Source of the DNA: Blepharisma japonicum
Taxonomy: Eukaryota; Ciliophora; Heterotrichea; Heterotrichida; Blepharismidae
Direction: 5' to 3'
Length of the DNA stretch: 60,594 nt
Assembly (NCBI GenBank): GCA_949751835.1
Contig: CATKHK010000142.1
Coordinates: forward strand, 1 to 60,594
Positions 31,341 to 43,943 of this stretch are shown here, piece after piece. Under the pieces are notes generated by a model that worked only from the letters and a program-made list of their open reading frames with translations, had not been told where the DNA came from and made no database searches. A program made the translations under genes and the position numbers. Numbering within the stretch: position 1 is the stretch's first letter; the number at the start of each line of letters is the position of its first letter.

Positions 31341-32786
31341 ATGGCCAATTTGAACATCCAAGACGTAGTCTCAAACCACGAAGACCCAGAAGTCATGTTT
31401 CAATTACTCGAAAAGCTTGGAGAAGGCTCATTCGGATCCGTTCATAAAGGCCTCCACAAGTCCACAGGGACTATCGTAGCTATTAAAATCCTCCAAATCA
31501 ATAATAACGAAATTGCCTCCATCAAGAAAGAAATCTCTATTTTGAAAGCCTGTAGGCATCCTAACATAGTAGGCTATATTGGATCATATATAAAGGGAGA
31601 CGACCTTTGGCTTATTATAGAATACTGCAGTGCCGGCTCTGTGGCTGATTTAATTAGAATTACTAAAAAAACCCTTGACGAAGTTCAAATTGCAAGTGTA
31701 TGTCAGGCTGCTTTGAGGGGTCTTGAGTACTTACATGATAATAAGAATATTCATAGAGATATTAAGGCGGGGAATATTCTACTGGATCATAAGGGTATAG
31801 CGAAATTGGCCGATTTTGGAGTTTCTGCGCAGCTTTTGCATACACTGTCGAAGAAAGATACTGTGATTGGGACACCTTATTGGATGTCACCTGAGGTTAT
31901 ATCAAGATCTTGTTATAATAAAAAAACTGATATATGAAGCTTAGGGATCACTGCAATTGAAATGGCTGAAGCTGAGCCTCCTTATTCCAACATTCCTCCA
32001 GTAAGGGCTATGTTTACAATCCAACGATCTCCAGCTCAGTCCTTAACTGAGCCCCGAAAATGGTCTCCTGAATTCAATGATTTTGTATCAAAATGCTTAA
32101 CAATTGACCCTAAACAAAGACCAACAGCTAAAGAGCTCCTAATCCACCCCTTTATAAGAAGAGCCAGAGGTCCTGGACTTCTCAGCGAACTAGTCGCAAA
32201 CGCTATGGATAGCATTGAGAGGTCCCGGACAGCAGAAAATGTAAGCGAAGGCTCAGAGTCAGAAGAAGACGCAGAATGTGACAATGGCAGCATGGTCTAT
32301 AAAGGCACCGAAGAATTTGATTCAGGAACTGTAATTCAATATGACACCATGGTAGAAATCCCAGAAGAAAACAAAATGTCAACAATTATTATAAAAGATG
32401 GAAAAGAAAATAGAAATAAAGAAGCAGAGCAGCAAGGGACTGTAAGAATTGATTATTCAGACGAAGAAGAAGAAAACGTGGAGCCTGATTTCATGAAACT
32501 TGTGAGACAGGCTGAAGGCATCCCAGAACCAAAGCCACAAGCTAAGAAAGCTCCTCAATCCCCCCAGCCTCCATCGGTTCACAACTCTCCTGCCTTAAAT
32601 AACTCCCAAAAAGCTCAAATTCCTCCAGAATTCAAAGGAATGTCAATCGAATACATTGAAAAATCCTTAAAAAGGCTGAATGTGGACATGCTTGCAGAAA
32701 TTGAAGCTGTGAAGTCTAGGTACGCAGAAAGAATCAAGCCACTTGAGAAGATTCTTGAAGTGATGAGACATGAAGAAAAAAAATAA
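31341..32786 (+). CDS. STK4: Hippo/MST-type kinase with SARAH domain
   Basis: A 481-residue kinase, 156 bases downstream of its pseudokinase paralog. The kinase domain (about 20-275) is complete: GEGSFGSVHKG, Lys49, HRDIKAGN with Asp140, DFG with Asp158, VIGTPYWMSPEV, and DIW from TGA. After an acidic linker (EGSESEEDAECDNGS) and a Pro-rich stretch, the last ~55 residues match a SARAH helix pair: FKGMSIEYIEKSLKRLNVD, then EIEAVKSRYAERIKPL. SARAH mediates dimerisation in MST1/2 and Hippo. In ciliates Hippo-pathway kinases act in cortical and division-plane patterning. The role here is by family. Confidence 0.93.
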
Positions 32787-32833
32787 TAATAAATCTTTCA
32801 TTTAAATGTACTTATCAGAAAAAATTGACTAAA

Positions 32834-33496
32834 ATGGAAGCTTTTCTAGGAACTTTTGGGACGATTTTGGGGTTTGGGTGTACACTGATGCCAATTTATA
32901 CATTTTATGATGCCGAAAAAACCAAAAATCTCCAGAAATTTTCGCATTTGGGACTGATTATATGTAATATAAATACAATTGTGTGAATAGTTTATGCCCA
33001 TTTAGGAAAGGAAATGACTATACTGATTAATACAATTGTGTGTGGGGGTGTAAACTTTGGGTATTTATTATGATATCATAAGATAAAAGGAGATATTTTG
33101 GAGTTTGCAAGCAAGTTTTTGGCGACAGGGCTGATTTTTGTAGGACTTTTTATAGGATTGTGCTCTTTTAAGGTGATAGGACATGTGGCAACGATGGTGA
33201 GCTTAGTTGGATGCTTTCCGCCATTGGAGCAAATAGGTTTAGCTTTAAAGGAAAAAAGTCATAGATATTTTGATATTGTTTGCATTATCCCAGGATTTTT
33301 ATGTGTAAACATATGGCTGTGATATGGAATTTTAACACGGAATTTTCATATTATTATCCCAAACATGATTACATTTGTGATAGCCACAATGCAGATACTT
33401 CTTTATGCATGGGCTAAAGGATATTTTGAAAGTTATATGCTAGATAGGCTATCAAAAATTTATTGGAATTTATCATCTATAAACAAAATAAATTAA
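32834..33496 (+). CDS. SWEET (MtN3/saliva) sugar transporter
   Basis: A 220-residue frame with three or four TGA-Trp codons and no other interruption. It has seven predicted TM helices in the 3+1+3 SWEET arrangement. The first repeat has TLMPIYTFYDAEKTKNLQKFSHLGL and a VW-VYAHLG turn. The second has GCFPPLEQIGLALKEKS and then CVNIWLWYG with IIPNMITFVIATMQILLYA, which is the conserved W-x-YG and PN-x-x-x-x-x-x-x-QxxLY signature. SWEETs are bidirectional uniporters for sugars. The C-terminal tail is short. The short isolated frame at 33098-33322 is only its central part. Confidence 0.85.
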
Positions 33497-33640
33497 CTAT
33501 AAGGTTTGTTTATTCTTAAACCTAATCATATAATTTTGAGCAATATTTTATTAAAAATTCATCTATAAGAAATCTAATTCTATCTATATCCATTTTCGTC
33601 ATTTTTATGCTGTTGTTATAAATAAAAATCAATCTTTTTT

Positions 33641-34984
33641 ATGAGTTTTCTGCACAAAATCAGTTCAATTGGTTCCAAAATTGGGGCAGATGAAGTTAAG
33701 TACGATTTAAATGTTACAGTACATCACATTACAGCAAAATTAAACACTGAAGGCACTTTAAAAGTTGTTGTAAAGCGAGGAGCTGACAAAAAAGAAGAAA
33801 CTCAGCCAATGCACTATGACGCCACCCAATCCAAGGCCATTTTTGAGTATCCAGTCTCTTTTTTAGTCACAATGTATAGAAAAGGGAATAAATTTGGCAA
33901 AAAAGATCTGAGTTTCAGGATGGTAGACTTATCAGCCAATAAAAAAGGAGAAAAGAATGGAAAAGCTATAATAGAAGTCCAAGACTTGGCAATAGGAAAT
34001 TCATCAATTATAAGAAAAGAGTTTCCATTAAAAGGGTGTACTGATAAAAAAGCAATGATTTGTGTTAGTATAAGTGCGGCTGAAGCAATAAATGATGGAA
34101 AACAGTCTGTTTATAGTAACGAAAAGCCGGGAAATGGATATAGAAGAAGAATCCAAACTTCTACCAGGATTTTTAATCCGGATTCACCTATAAGAAATTA
34201 CGCTAGAAACGCTACTTTTGTGGCTAATAGTGAGTATATAGACCAGAAGAAGATCCTGTCATCAAGCTTTGCTATAAATGAAAGACACGATGAAGAAGAA
34301 ATTGATTTAGAAAAAAGGACAGCATTAAATGAAAGTCCATTCAGAACAAATTCTGATTTTACTCAAGAAAGCGAAGAGGTTGCTAGAAATTTATCTGATC
34401 AATATTATGAGCCTGAAGATCAAAAAAATGCTCAGAAAAAATTCATTTATAAAGCTGAGCCCATTTTTGATTTTGATGAGTTCATATCATCTCCTAAAAC
34501 TGAACAACCTATAATTACTAATGAGTCTTCACCAGCTGAAGCTTCAAATAATGAAATTTTAGATCCTGAAGAATCACCATTTAAAACTGAAAATCAAGAA
34601 ATTATTTTAATTGATGAAAAAACTAAAGAAAAAGAATTAATAATTGAAGTTGATGAAAAAGAAGAAGATGATAAAGAAATCGAAGCTCAAACTGAAGTTC
34701 CTATGATTTCTCCAAGAAGTTTAATATATAGAAATCTTGAAATTTTGAAAGAAAATATAATAAACCCTAAAGAATCTTGTATAGAATCTGAAGCATCAAG
34801 TTCGGACGAAGATTTAATAGAAATTGATCAGGAAGAATTAATTAAAGCTCAATTACCGCCCTCAAGATTAGATCAAGCTGTGGCGAATGCAAAAAGTAAA
34901 GAAAAGCAGTTATCAGAAAAAGAAAAAACAAATGGACTTGTTGAGACAAGACGAGTGTCTTGTGCAAAATGCACTGTATTTTAA
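33641..34984 (+). CDS. NT-C2 domain protein with C-terminal CaaX box
   Basis: A 447-residue uninterrupted frame. Residues about 18-150 resemble the N-terminal C2 (NT-C2/EEIG1-EHBP1) domain: VKYDLNVTVHHITAKLN, LKVVVKRGADKKEETQP, then KKDLSFRMVDLS, then IIRKEFPLKG and CVSISAAE. A long acidic disordered region follows, rich in Glu/Asp/Lys. The last residues are CAKCTVF, so the terminal CTVF is a CaaX prenylation motif. A terminal Phe generally favours geranylgeranylation or either transferase. NT-C2 proteins link membranes to cytoskeleton or Rab pathways. Combined with prenylation this suggests a membrane-tethered scaffold. Confidence 0.75.
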   Translation: MSFLHKISSIGSKIGADEVKYDLNVTVHHITAKLNTEGTLKVVVKRGADKKEETQPMHYDATQSKAIFEYPVSFLVTMYRKGNKFGKKDLSFRMVDLSANKKGEKNGKAIIEVQDLAIGNSSIIRKEFPLKGCTDKKAMICVSISAAEAINDGKQSVYSNEKPGNGYRRRIQTSTRIFNPDSPIRNYARNATFVANSEYIDQKKILSSSFAINERHDEEEIDLEKRTALNESPFRTNSDFTQESEEVARNLSDQYYEPEDQKNAQKKFIYKAEPIFDFDEFISSPKTEQPIITNESSPAEASNNEILDPEESPFKTENQEIILIDEKTKEKELIIEVDEKEEDDKEIEAQTEVPMISPRSLIYRNLEILKENIINPKESCIESEASSSDEDLIEIDQEELIKAQLPPSRLDQAVANAKSKEKQLSEKEKTNGLVETRRVSCAKCTVF

Positions 34985-35185
34985 AGAAATTAATTAAATT
35001 TTTGAAAGTATAAAAAAATCATATAATTCGAAGTCGCATAATAAGAAATAGATAATAATCCAGGTATATGCTTTTCTAGAATGATCCATTACTTGTCAGT
35101 TGTGCTTCGAATTATTTGATTAGAAAGATCCAAAATTTTCTTAAATTTTATATTAGCTTAGATGATTCCTTTCTTATCATAGAGA

Positions 35186-35377
35186 CTAGGCCTTCCGAGC
35201 TGGCTCCTTCCGTTCTTCTTCCTCTTTTCGTTTCATAGCTTCTTCTTGCTTTTTTCTCATTACTTCTGCATCTTTTTCTTTTCTTTTGTTAAAGTCTGGC
35301 TTCTTGTCTTTGGCTTTATTTTCTTCTCTTTTGGCTCCACGCTTTCTATTTTCTTCTCTTTGGTTGCCTCTTGTCAT
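35186..35377 (-). CDS. SERF2: SERF/4F5-family small basic protein
   Basis: Only 63 residues, but the N-terminal MTRGNQRE is the invariant start of SERF (4F5) proteins. The rest is the expected Lys/Glu/Arg-rich helix with DAEVMRKKQEEA in the place of the family's conserved segment. SERF proteins are small disordered modifiers of amyloid assembly and RNA-binding proteins in eukaryotes. The length matches the family, so this short frame is a real gene. Confidence 0.85.
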   Translation of the reverse strand: MTRGNQREENRKRGAKREENKAKDKKPDFNKRKEKDAEVMRKKQEEAMKRKEEEERKEPARKA

Positions 35378-35455
35378 ATTATATTTATAATCAATATGTC
35401 GTTTATTTAATATCTATTGAGAAAAGTGTCATTACAAATTTATTACACCTTTTCA

Positions 35456-38176
35456 TTAGGAATTTTTTAAAACTTTAAATGGACGCTTGTCTTCAACTGG
35501 GGATTTTCTTTTTAATTCGACTGTGTCAAAATCAATTGAGGACAAGTCAAGGTCAAACTCAAATTTCGCTTCTTTTTTTTCTATGTTATTAGATTCTTTG
35601 AAATGCTTGATTTCTTGTATGAATTCTTGTGCGATCTGTGAATCTGAATCAGGTAAATCATTGATTAATTTACATAGATAATCTGTTGATAAGATTCGTT
35701 CTTTATCAAGGTTTTGCTTTCTGGCAAGCCGGTTTCGAACAAGTTCTAGTCTTTCAAATAATTCTTCTTTAAGTTCTTCGCTTAAAGCTGGACCATTTGA
35801 AACCCTAGGAGCATTATCAACTATTGGAACAGAAATTTTTGGAATATTTATATACGAATTTTCTATATCCATTATGAGATCACTTGCTTTTTTTGTGCAT
35901 TCTTTTGCTGAATTATTTTCATTTTCACCAGTTGGAACATTTATGACACTCCCTTTGATTTCAAACATCAACTTGATTTTCAGCTCCTCTCTTCTAAGCT
36001 TATACATATTTGGTCCTATTTCAATTACAGTATTATACATGTTTTTGAAATTTTTCACTGATTTTTCTCTTAAAATATCCTCAGATACCATTCGTCTTAG
36101 TATTCTTTCTATGTCTTCTTTACTCATTTCAGATAAAAGCCCAAAAAACTCATGATGCCTTAAGCTATCGTTTTTTCGCGTATTAGAGCCTTTTAATAAT
36201 GAGGCTACCTGCAACAGAGTATTAACTCCTCCTCTTGGCCCTTCAAAGATATCTGCGATTTTTTGGCAGATTTGTGTCATGTCTTTTTCAATGCCTCTTC
36301 TTCCAGACTTACAGTTATCACAAGTTCTGTTGCATAATTTCTCATCAAAATCCTCCCCAAAAAATCCGAGCTGGAGCTTTCTTCTACAAGTAAAAATATC
36401 TTCGCAGTAGCCTATCACCACCTGCAGCTCATGAAAATTAAATTCTTGTCTGTTTCCAGCTTTAAGTGATTTATGTATTAAATACTCCTGCTTCATTTTG
36501 TCACCAAAATTATAAAATAAAATACAATCAGCAGGATTTCCATCTCGACCAGCTCTTCCAGATTCTTGGTAATAATTTTCCATTGACTTGGGCAGTGAGT
36601 AATGAATAACAAATTTGACATCTTTTTTATCAATTCCCATACCAAAAGCTACAGTTGCCACTAAAACTTTTATTTCACCATTCATTCATTTAGTCTGAAC
36701 CTTGCTTCTTTTATCTGGTGTTAATTTTGCATGATAATACCCAGCCTTTATTTTATGCTCTTTTTTAAGATTTCTTGATACCATTTCGCAGTCTTTTTTT
36801 GATATACAGTAAATAATCCCAGTTTTGTTTGGATATTGATTTTTAATTATTTTTCCAATTTCTTCATTGATTTTTTTGAATTTCGGGCGGACTTCATAAT
36901 AAAGATTTGGCCTGTTAAAACTTGTAAGAAAAATTATAGGATTTCTCATCCCAAGCACTCTGACTATATCTTCACGGACTTTTTCTGTAGCTGTAGCTGT
37001 AAGCGCTATAACTGGGATTTCTGGGAAATGAGCTCTGAATAGCCCAAGCTTTAAATAGTCGCTTCTAAAATCTCTCCCCCATTGGCTTACACAGTGGGCT
37101 TCATCTATCGCAATCCTATCAATTTTCCCATCCCTATACAGCTGTCCTAATATATTATTCATTTTCTCACTTTTTGACAATTTTTCAGGAGTCACAAAAA
37201 CAATTTTTACTGAAGAATCATTAAGAAGATCCTGGTAAATTTGATTTTGTTCTTCAAAGCCTTGGCTTGAGCTAAACATTCTGCATTCTATCCCTTTTGA
37301 CTTTAATTGGTTCATTTGGTCAAAAATCAAAGAAATTAAAGGCATGACAACTAATGTTAGCCCTTTGCTAACTACAGCTGGCAGCTGAAAAGTCAAGCTT
37401 TTTCCTCCTCCTGTTGGCATACACACAAAGACGTCTCGTTTGCTTAAAACGGCATTAATGACTTCTTCTTGGTTTGGCCTGAATGATGAGTTTTTAAAAG
37501 TGACTTGGTTCAAATTTTTGATGCTTCGGCTTCATGGAAAATCACGTTTCCATTCGCTTGTTGCAGTAGTTAATGAAGACTTTATAGGAGATGTAAAGCT
37601 TCGTTCTCTGATTTCTGGGATATTTTGATCATAAGAAGAAGGATTTGAGAAGCTTGAAGTTGGCTCTTTGGTATATCCTTTATTGGGTCTTATATCAGTA
37701 TAGGCTTGAAAATTGTTGGAGTAGTTTGTAGATTCTTTTATGGACTTTGGCTGGGTGTAAGGTTGTGAAATATTTGTGGGGTAGAAGTTGCTGAAAGAGT
37801 CAGCTGGATCTTTGGATTTTAATTCGATGCTCTTTTTTGGCTCAACAAATCTAGGAGGTGGCTGGACGTGCGATTTTTGTTGCATTTCATAAGACGGAGG
37901 AATGTTTTTTGTGGTTTCATTAGTTTTTATAGGTACTGGCTCAAAATTGCTATAGGATTTGGGTTCTGGCTTTTTCTTTTCTAGAATTGGATTTGGTAGC
38001 GATGTCTTATTGCCGATTGAGCTTTGGCGCGTTTGTCGCATTCAGTTTACTTTTTCTAAAACTTCTTTATAAGTTCATTTACGATCCTTAGGCGAGTGAG
38101 TTACTTCTCTTTCTGTTATGCTTTCTATAGGTAATTTCTGAAATTTTGCTAAATGAAGTTCAAGATTATTTTTCAT
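35456..38176 (-). CDS. RecQ-family DNA helicase
   Basis: Joining frames across TGA-Trp codons (at 36686, 37532 and two near 38040-38085) gives 906 residues with no intron. A disordered N-terminus (1-215) includes [12 protein letters not shown]. The helicase core follows: FRPNQEEVI (motif 0), Walker A TGGGKS with Lys259, DEAH at 358-361 followed by [18 protein letters not shown], and the second RecA lobe with [16 protein letters not shown] and [10 protein letters not shown]. The RecQ-specific zinc region has [12 protein letters not shown] and CDNC. The C-terminal ~150 residues contain an HRDC-like helical segment. RecQ helicases are 3'-5' enzymes in recombination and repair; BLM/RecQ1-type is the best guess. 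Confidence 0.93.
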
Positions 38177-38429
38177 ATTAATTATTCGTTTTCCATTATA
38201 TAATTAGGTTCATGAATCAGCTGAAATTCTCATTTCTATTTTCATTGAAAACAAAGCATTTATTATTAAGTAAATTATTCTTAAAAAACTAAAACTTTAA
38301 CACTCATTAAAGTTTCCAAAAAAATTGATATATCTTTAACGATATTTTTATAATATTTGTTATATAAAAGTATTTATGACAGTGAACATTTTAATTGTGT
38401 TTTATCAGGCTATTATCTAAAATTATTAA

Positions 38430-39852
38430 ATGAACTCAAAACTTTCCTCAAGTTTATCAAGTTCTCAGCTTACTTATAAAAAACCGACAAAAACACCGAG
38501 AAGCCTCTCCAACGTAACTCTCACCCCAAAGAAGATTTTAAAACAAATTTTCCCTACAAGAAGAAACCTGAGCTTGGCAGCTGATAGTGAAAATACAAAT
38601 ATTGAGGCTTCAGCACGAATCCACTCACGGCGATCTCCTCGTGCAGCTCAATCTTTAGCAAACCAATCAAATTCTTCCACTCCAAACAATTCCACCAGCA
38701 TATCTCAAGCAAAACTCCACAAGTTCAGTCCTCGGACAATTCTAACAGCAAAAAATTCCACTAAAACACCTAGGTCTTCTTCTCTATTTTCCCCTCATCA
38801 GCTTAGCTCAATGACTCCTCAAAACTCTCATATAAAATCCCCAAAATTTACATTAGAAGAATCACTTAAAGCTTACAACATAAAAAAAAATGCCAAAAAA
38901 ACCTCAAAAAAGAGCCATTCAACTATAAACTTATCATCTAGTGCAAGAGAAATTCCTCAAGAAAGCTTCAAAGAAAACCCAAACAGCCCTCCAAATCTAG
39001 CTGAATTAATTACACAAGTGAAACCATCAGAATCTAAAGAAAAAGGCAGCTCAAAGCTGATGAAAATGAAGGCAGACGCTATATATAGAGAGCATTTATT
39101 TCAGACTTGCCAAGCTTTGAAATTTATTAAGAGGCTCCAGCCTGCAAGCTATATTCAGCTAAATGAAAAGAAAACTAATTTGCCTAGAAAAGAAGGCACT
39201 GAGGGTAAGAAAACAATTGTTTTTGATTTAGATGAAACTTTAGTGCATTGCAATGAAGTTAAGAAAAAATATAAGCCTGATGTAATTTTACCTATTCATT
39301 TTGTCACTGGAGAAGTCATCAATGTAAATCTTTAATTAGGCTGGAATTAGTGTCAGGCCATACACAAAAGAGTGCTTAGAATATGCAAGTCAAAATTTTG
39401 AAGTCATTGTATTTACTGCAAGTCACCAATGTTATGCTGACACAGTTCTCGATTATTTGGATCCCAAAAATGAGCTTATTCATCACAGACTTTATAGAGA
39501 AAGCTGTATAATCACACAAGGGGTCTACATAAAAGATTTAAGGATTTTCTTAAATCGCGATCTAAATGATCTGATAATAGTAGACAATGCGGTTTATAGC
39601 TTTGCGTACCAGCTTGATAATGGGATTCCTATTATTTCTTGATTTGATGATAAAAATGACACTGAGCTTTTTAATTTAATTGACTATTTAAAAATATTGC
39701 AGACTGTTCCAGATATAAGGGAAGTCAATAGGAAAACGTTTAAGCTTTATTCACTGGCAGAAGAAAGTGATGAAAAAGTCGCCCATCAAATCAAAAGAAG
39801 AGTGGCACATAGAAAAACGAGATCTGTGGATGTAACTAAAAATAATGAGTAA
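38430..39852 (+). CDS. CTD small-phosphatase-like (HAD) protein with a 16-nt intron
   Basis: The spliced product is 468 residues. The N-terminal ~250 are disordered and rich in Ser/Thr/Lys with TPRS and SPR motifs. The C-terminal domain carries the HAD/FCP1-SCP signature VFDLDETLVHC (Asp266, Asp268), VRPYTKECLEYAS, VIVFTASHQCYADTVLDYLD, RESC and DLIIVDNAVYSF. The intron lies just before the ISVRPY strand. Such enzymes dephosphorylate Ser/Thr-Pro sites, for example RNA polymerase II CTD or Dullard-type targets. A decayed inverted copy of the N-terminal part lies at 43080-43943. Confidence 0.9.
39324..39339 (+). other. 16-nt spliceosomal intron in the CTD-phosphatase gene
   Basis: The intron reads GTAAATCTTTAATTAG. 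Retention places TAA in frame; removal gives VIN-AGISVRPY, the expected HAD/SCP strand. Confidence 0.88.
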
Positions 39853-39962
39853 ATGAAATAATTAGGAGCTAAACATACAAATTATCTAATAAGAAACTAA
39901 AATTTAGGATAAATTAATTTCCATTGCTTTTATAATACTTCATAGAATTTATATATAAAAAT

Positions 39963-41306
39963 ATGCATTCTGCTTTTAACTACTTAGTTATTGGTGGTGG
40001 AAGTGGAGGTTTGGCTTCAGCCAGAAGAGCTGCCAAATACGGCATGAAAGTCGCTCTTATCGAAAACAGCAGACTTGGTGGCACTTGTGTTAACCTCGGT
40101 TGTGTTCCTAAAAAAGTCATGTGGAATGCTGCACATCTTATTGAAGATCGCAAAGTTTATGACTCTTATGGTTTTTCCTCAGACCTCTCTACAGACTGGG
40201 CCACCTTAAAAGCCAACCGTGATGCATATATTGAGAGAATAAACAACACTTACATCACAAATCTAAAAAAAGAAGGAGTAGAAGTGCTCAAAGGATTCGC
40301 AAAATTCTCAGGAAAATCATCTATAGTCGTTAATGATTCTTCAGAATACTCCTCATCGAATATCTTAATTGCCTCTGGCTCTGAGGCGACATTTCCTGAT
40401 ATTCCTGGAAAAGAGCTTCTAAGCAGCAGCGACGATTTTTTCTATTTACAAGAAAAGCCTAAAAAGGTGCTTATACTAGGAAATGGGTATATTGCATGTG
40501 AGCTTGCATGCATGTTGAATTCTTTTGGAGTAGATACAACATTAGCTATCCGCGTAAACCAATTTTTAAGAGCTTTTGATGCAGATTTAACCAAAATTCT
40601 GAAAGAATATATGGAGCAAGAAGGGGTGAAATTCAAAATGCAGACCTTAATTTCAGAGGCTAAAAAAATAGGTGATAAGCTAGAAGCGACTTTTAATAAT
40701 GGAGAAAAAGATCAATATGATAAAATTTTTTGTGCTATTGGCAGAAAAGCCAAAGTTGGAGGGATGAATTTAGAGCTCACTGGTGTAAAGCAAAAAGATG
40801 ATGGGTTTATTATCACAAATGAATGGGAAGAAACTTCAACAAAAGGAATATATGCGCTTGGAGATGTGACTGGAAAAATTCAATTGACTCCAGTTGCCAT
40901 TGCTGCAGGGAGAAGGCTTTCTGATAGACTTTTCGCAGGGAAAACTGACTCAAAATTGGATTATAGCAATGTGCCTACTGTTATGTTTTCGCATCCGCCA
41001 TTAGGAACTGTAGGGCTTACTGAACTCCAAGCACGGGCGAAGTATGGGGATGATGTAAAAATCTATTATAAAAAATTCACAAATATGTTTTTCTCGTTAT
41101 CTCCACATAAAGAGCCCACTGTAATGAAAGTGGTTTGTGTTGGGAACGATGAAAGGATTGTAGGAATGCATGGACTTGGAAGAGGTGTTGATGAAATGAT
41201 TCAAGGATTTTCAGTAGCTGTCAAGATGGGAGCAAGAAAGAAAGATTTGGATAATACAGTAGCAATTCATCCAACTGCAAGTGAAGAATTTGTGACTATG
41301 ACTTAA
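39963..41306 (+). CDS. GSR: Glutathione reductase
   Basis: An uninterrupted 447-residue flavoprotein disulphide reductase of cytosolic length. It has the FAD site [15 protein letters not shown], the redox pair [13 protein letters not shown] (Cys42, Cys47), the NADPH site [27 protein letters not shown], and the C-terminal catalytic [10 protein letters not shown] (His436, Glu441). The arginine in [12 protein letters not shown] fits NADPH preference and glutathione reductase. There is no C-terminal Cys/Sec extension, so it is not an animal-type thioredoxin reductase. It keeps glutathione reduced. A frameshifted inverted copy lies at 42278-43079. Confidence 0.93.
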   Translation: MHSAFNYLVIGGGSGGLASARRAAKYGMKVALIENSRLGGTCVNLGCVPKKVMWNAAHLIEDRKVYDSYGFSSDLSTDWATLKANRDAYIERINNTYITNLKKEGVEVLKGFAKFSGKSSIVVNDSSEYSSSNILIASGSEATFPDIPGKELLSSSDDFFYLQEKPKKVLILGNGYIACELACMLNSFGVDTTLAIRVNQFLRAFDADLTKILKEYMEQEGVKFKMQTLISEAKKIGDKLEATFNNGEKDQYDKIFCAIGRKAKVGGMNLELTGVKQKDDGFIITNEWEETSTKGIYALGDVTGKIQLTPVAIAAGRRLSDRLFAGKTDSKLDYSNVPTVMFSHPPLGTVGLTELQARAKYGDDVKIYYKKFTNMFFSLSPHKEPTVMKVVCVGNDERIVGMHGLGRGVDEMIQGFSVAVKMGARKKDLDNTVAIHPTASEEFVTMT

Positions 41307-41384
41307 ACATAATTAGATTTTCATATAATAAAGCAAGACTTGCATAAATATTTTAAATTAGTTACAAAGAAATATTGATTAAGT

Positions 41385-42134
41385 TTAAAACAAAATGCAG
41401 CTTCCATTCATCTCGTGGATCAGCTCTTTTAGTTCTCTCATAGATCTGCTGTGGCCCCTTGAAGAAGCTCTCGTATAATATTGAGCTGCAAGGTTAAGAT
41501 TAACTTCACAGCCTATCCCTTTCCAATAGCAATATCCAAGGTCGCGTAGCACTAAAGGATTGTCTCATTCTTCAGCTTTCTTTAGCAAAGCAAAAGCTAA
41601 ATTATCATTTTGTCAAACGATGTCATTTCCTTTAAGATACGCATTTCCTAGTCTATAAAATCTGATTAGCCGAGCTCTCTTTTCTTCCTCTCCAACAGGA
41701 GGAGTCTCATATTGTTTTAAATCAAAGTCTTCTATGCTGAGATCATGAAAATATTTAATACCGGCTTTTACTTCCATTGAAAGATCATTACCTGCATCCC
41801 AGCAAAAGTTATCAAAGGAATCCCCAAAAGAATTCTCTACACTTTCCCTTAATCACCCGATTTTTACGGGATCATATCTTCCAACAATTTTTCCTTCCTG
41901 AATATTATTGCTACTTTCTTCATTTCTTTTTGCTTCCTTTTTCTCAATTAGATCATTTCGATCTTGAGGTTCTTTATCGATGAAATTATTTGTCACTTCT
42001 TTACTTTGAGCAGTTTTGTCGTTTTGGCTTTTTTTGGCTGGGCTATTAATCATTTCAGCAACAAAATTTTCAAATTCAGGATTGAAGTTAGCAATTGTTT
42101 TGTTGATAAATATTCTCGATTTTTGAGAATCCAT
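41385..42134 (-). CDS. Sel1-like repeat protein with CaaX end
   Basis: Reading three TGA codons as Trp gives 249 residues. The N-terminal ~95 residues are disordered and charged. The C-terminal half is helical with Sel1/TPR-like units: RFYRLGNAYLKGND, LAFALLKKAEEW, then LRDLGYCYWKGIGCEVNLNLAAQYYTRASSRGH, which fits the Sel1 consensus. The terminal CILF is a CaaX prenylation motif, the second such protein within 8 kb. Sel1-like repeats are protein scaffolds. It is convergent with glutathione reductase (79 bases between stops). Confidence 0.75.
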
Positions 42135-42165
42135 TTTCTATTATTTTATAAAAGCTCTTTTTAGG

Positions 42166-43079
<914 letters not shown>

Positions 43080-43943
43080 TACATCAGTCTTATATCTTTA
43101 TTAACTCTATTGCAATGCACCAAAGTTTCATCTCAATCAAAAACAAATTGTTTTCTTACACTCAATGCCTTCTTTTCTAAGCAAAATAATTTTCTTTCAT
43201 TTAGCTGAATATAGCTTGAAGGCTGAAACTCTTTGATAAATTTCAAATCTTGGAAAGTCTGAAATAAATGCTCCCTATATATAACGTGTACCTTCATTTA
43301 CATCGGTTTTAAGTTGTCTTTTTCTTTAGATTCTGATGGTATCATTTGTGTGATTAATTCAGTTAGATTTGGAGGGCTGTTTGGATTTTATTCGAAGCTT
43401 TCTTGAGAGACATCTCTTGCACTGGATTATAAGCTTATAGTTGAATGACTCTTTTTTAGGTTATTTTTGCAATTTTTTAAGCTTGCAAGCTTTAAGTGTT
43501 TCTAATGCAAATTTTGGAGATTTTATATGAAAGTTTTGAGGACTCATTGAGTTAAGCTGATAAGATAAAATAGAGAAGAAGACCCAGAGGTTTAGTGGAA
43601 TTTTTTTGCTTTTAGAGTTGACTGAGTGCTGAACTTGTGGAGTTTTGCATGAGACATGCAGGTAGAATTGTTTGGGATGGAAGAATTTGATTGTCTTGCT
43701 TCACGAGGTGATTTCCGTGGGTCTTGCTTCACGAAGTGATTTCCGTGAGTGGATTCGTGCTGAAGTCTCAAGATTTGTATTTTCACTATCAGCTGCCAAG
43801 CTTAGATTTCTTCTTATAAGGAAAATTTGTTTTAAAATTTATTTTGGGGTGAGGGTTACATTGGGCAGACTTCTAGGAGTGTTTTTCGGTTTTTTATAAG
43901 TAAGCTAAGTGCTTGACAAGCTTTTGGAAAGTTTTGTGTTCAT
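43080..43943 (-). pseudogene. Decayed inverted copy of the CTD-phosphatase gene
   Basis: From the ATG equivalent at 43943 the minus strand follows the intact gene at 38430 base for base with scattered changes, up to just past the DLDETLVHC motif. It then jumps directly into glutathione reductase sequence at about 43080. A stop occurs within the first 15 codons. A local duplication near 43690-43745 repeats a word coding GNHFVKQD-like residues twice. Order and orientation match the source pair, so one event copied the two-gene block, with an internal deletion of roughly 1.1 kb. Confidence 0.9.
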
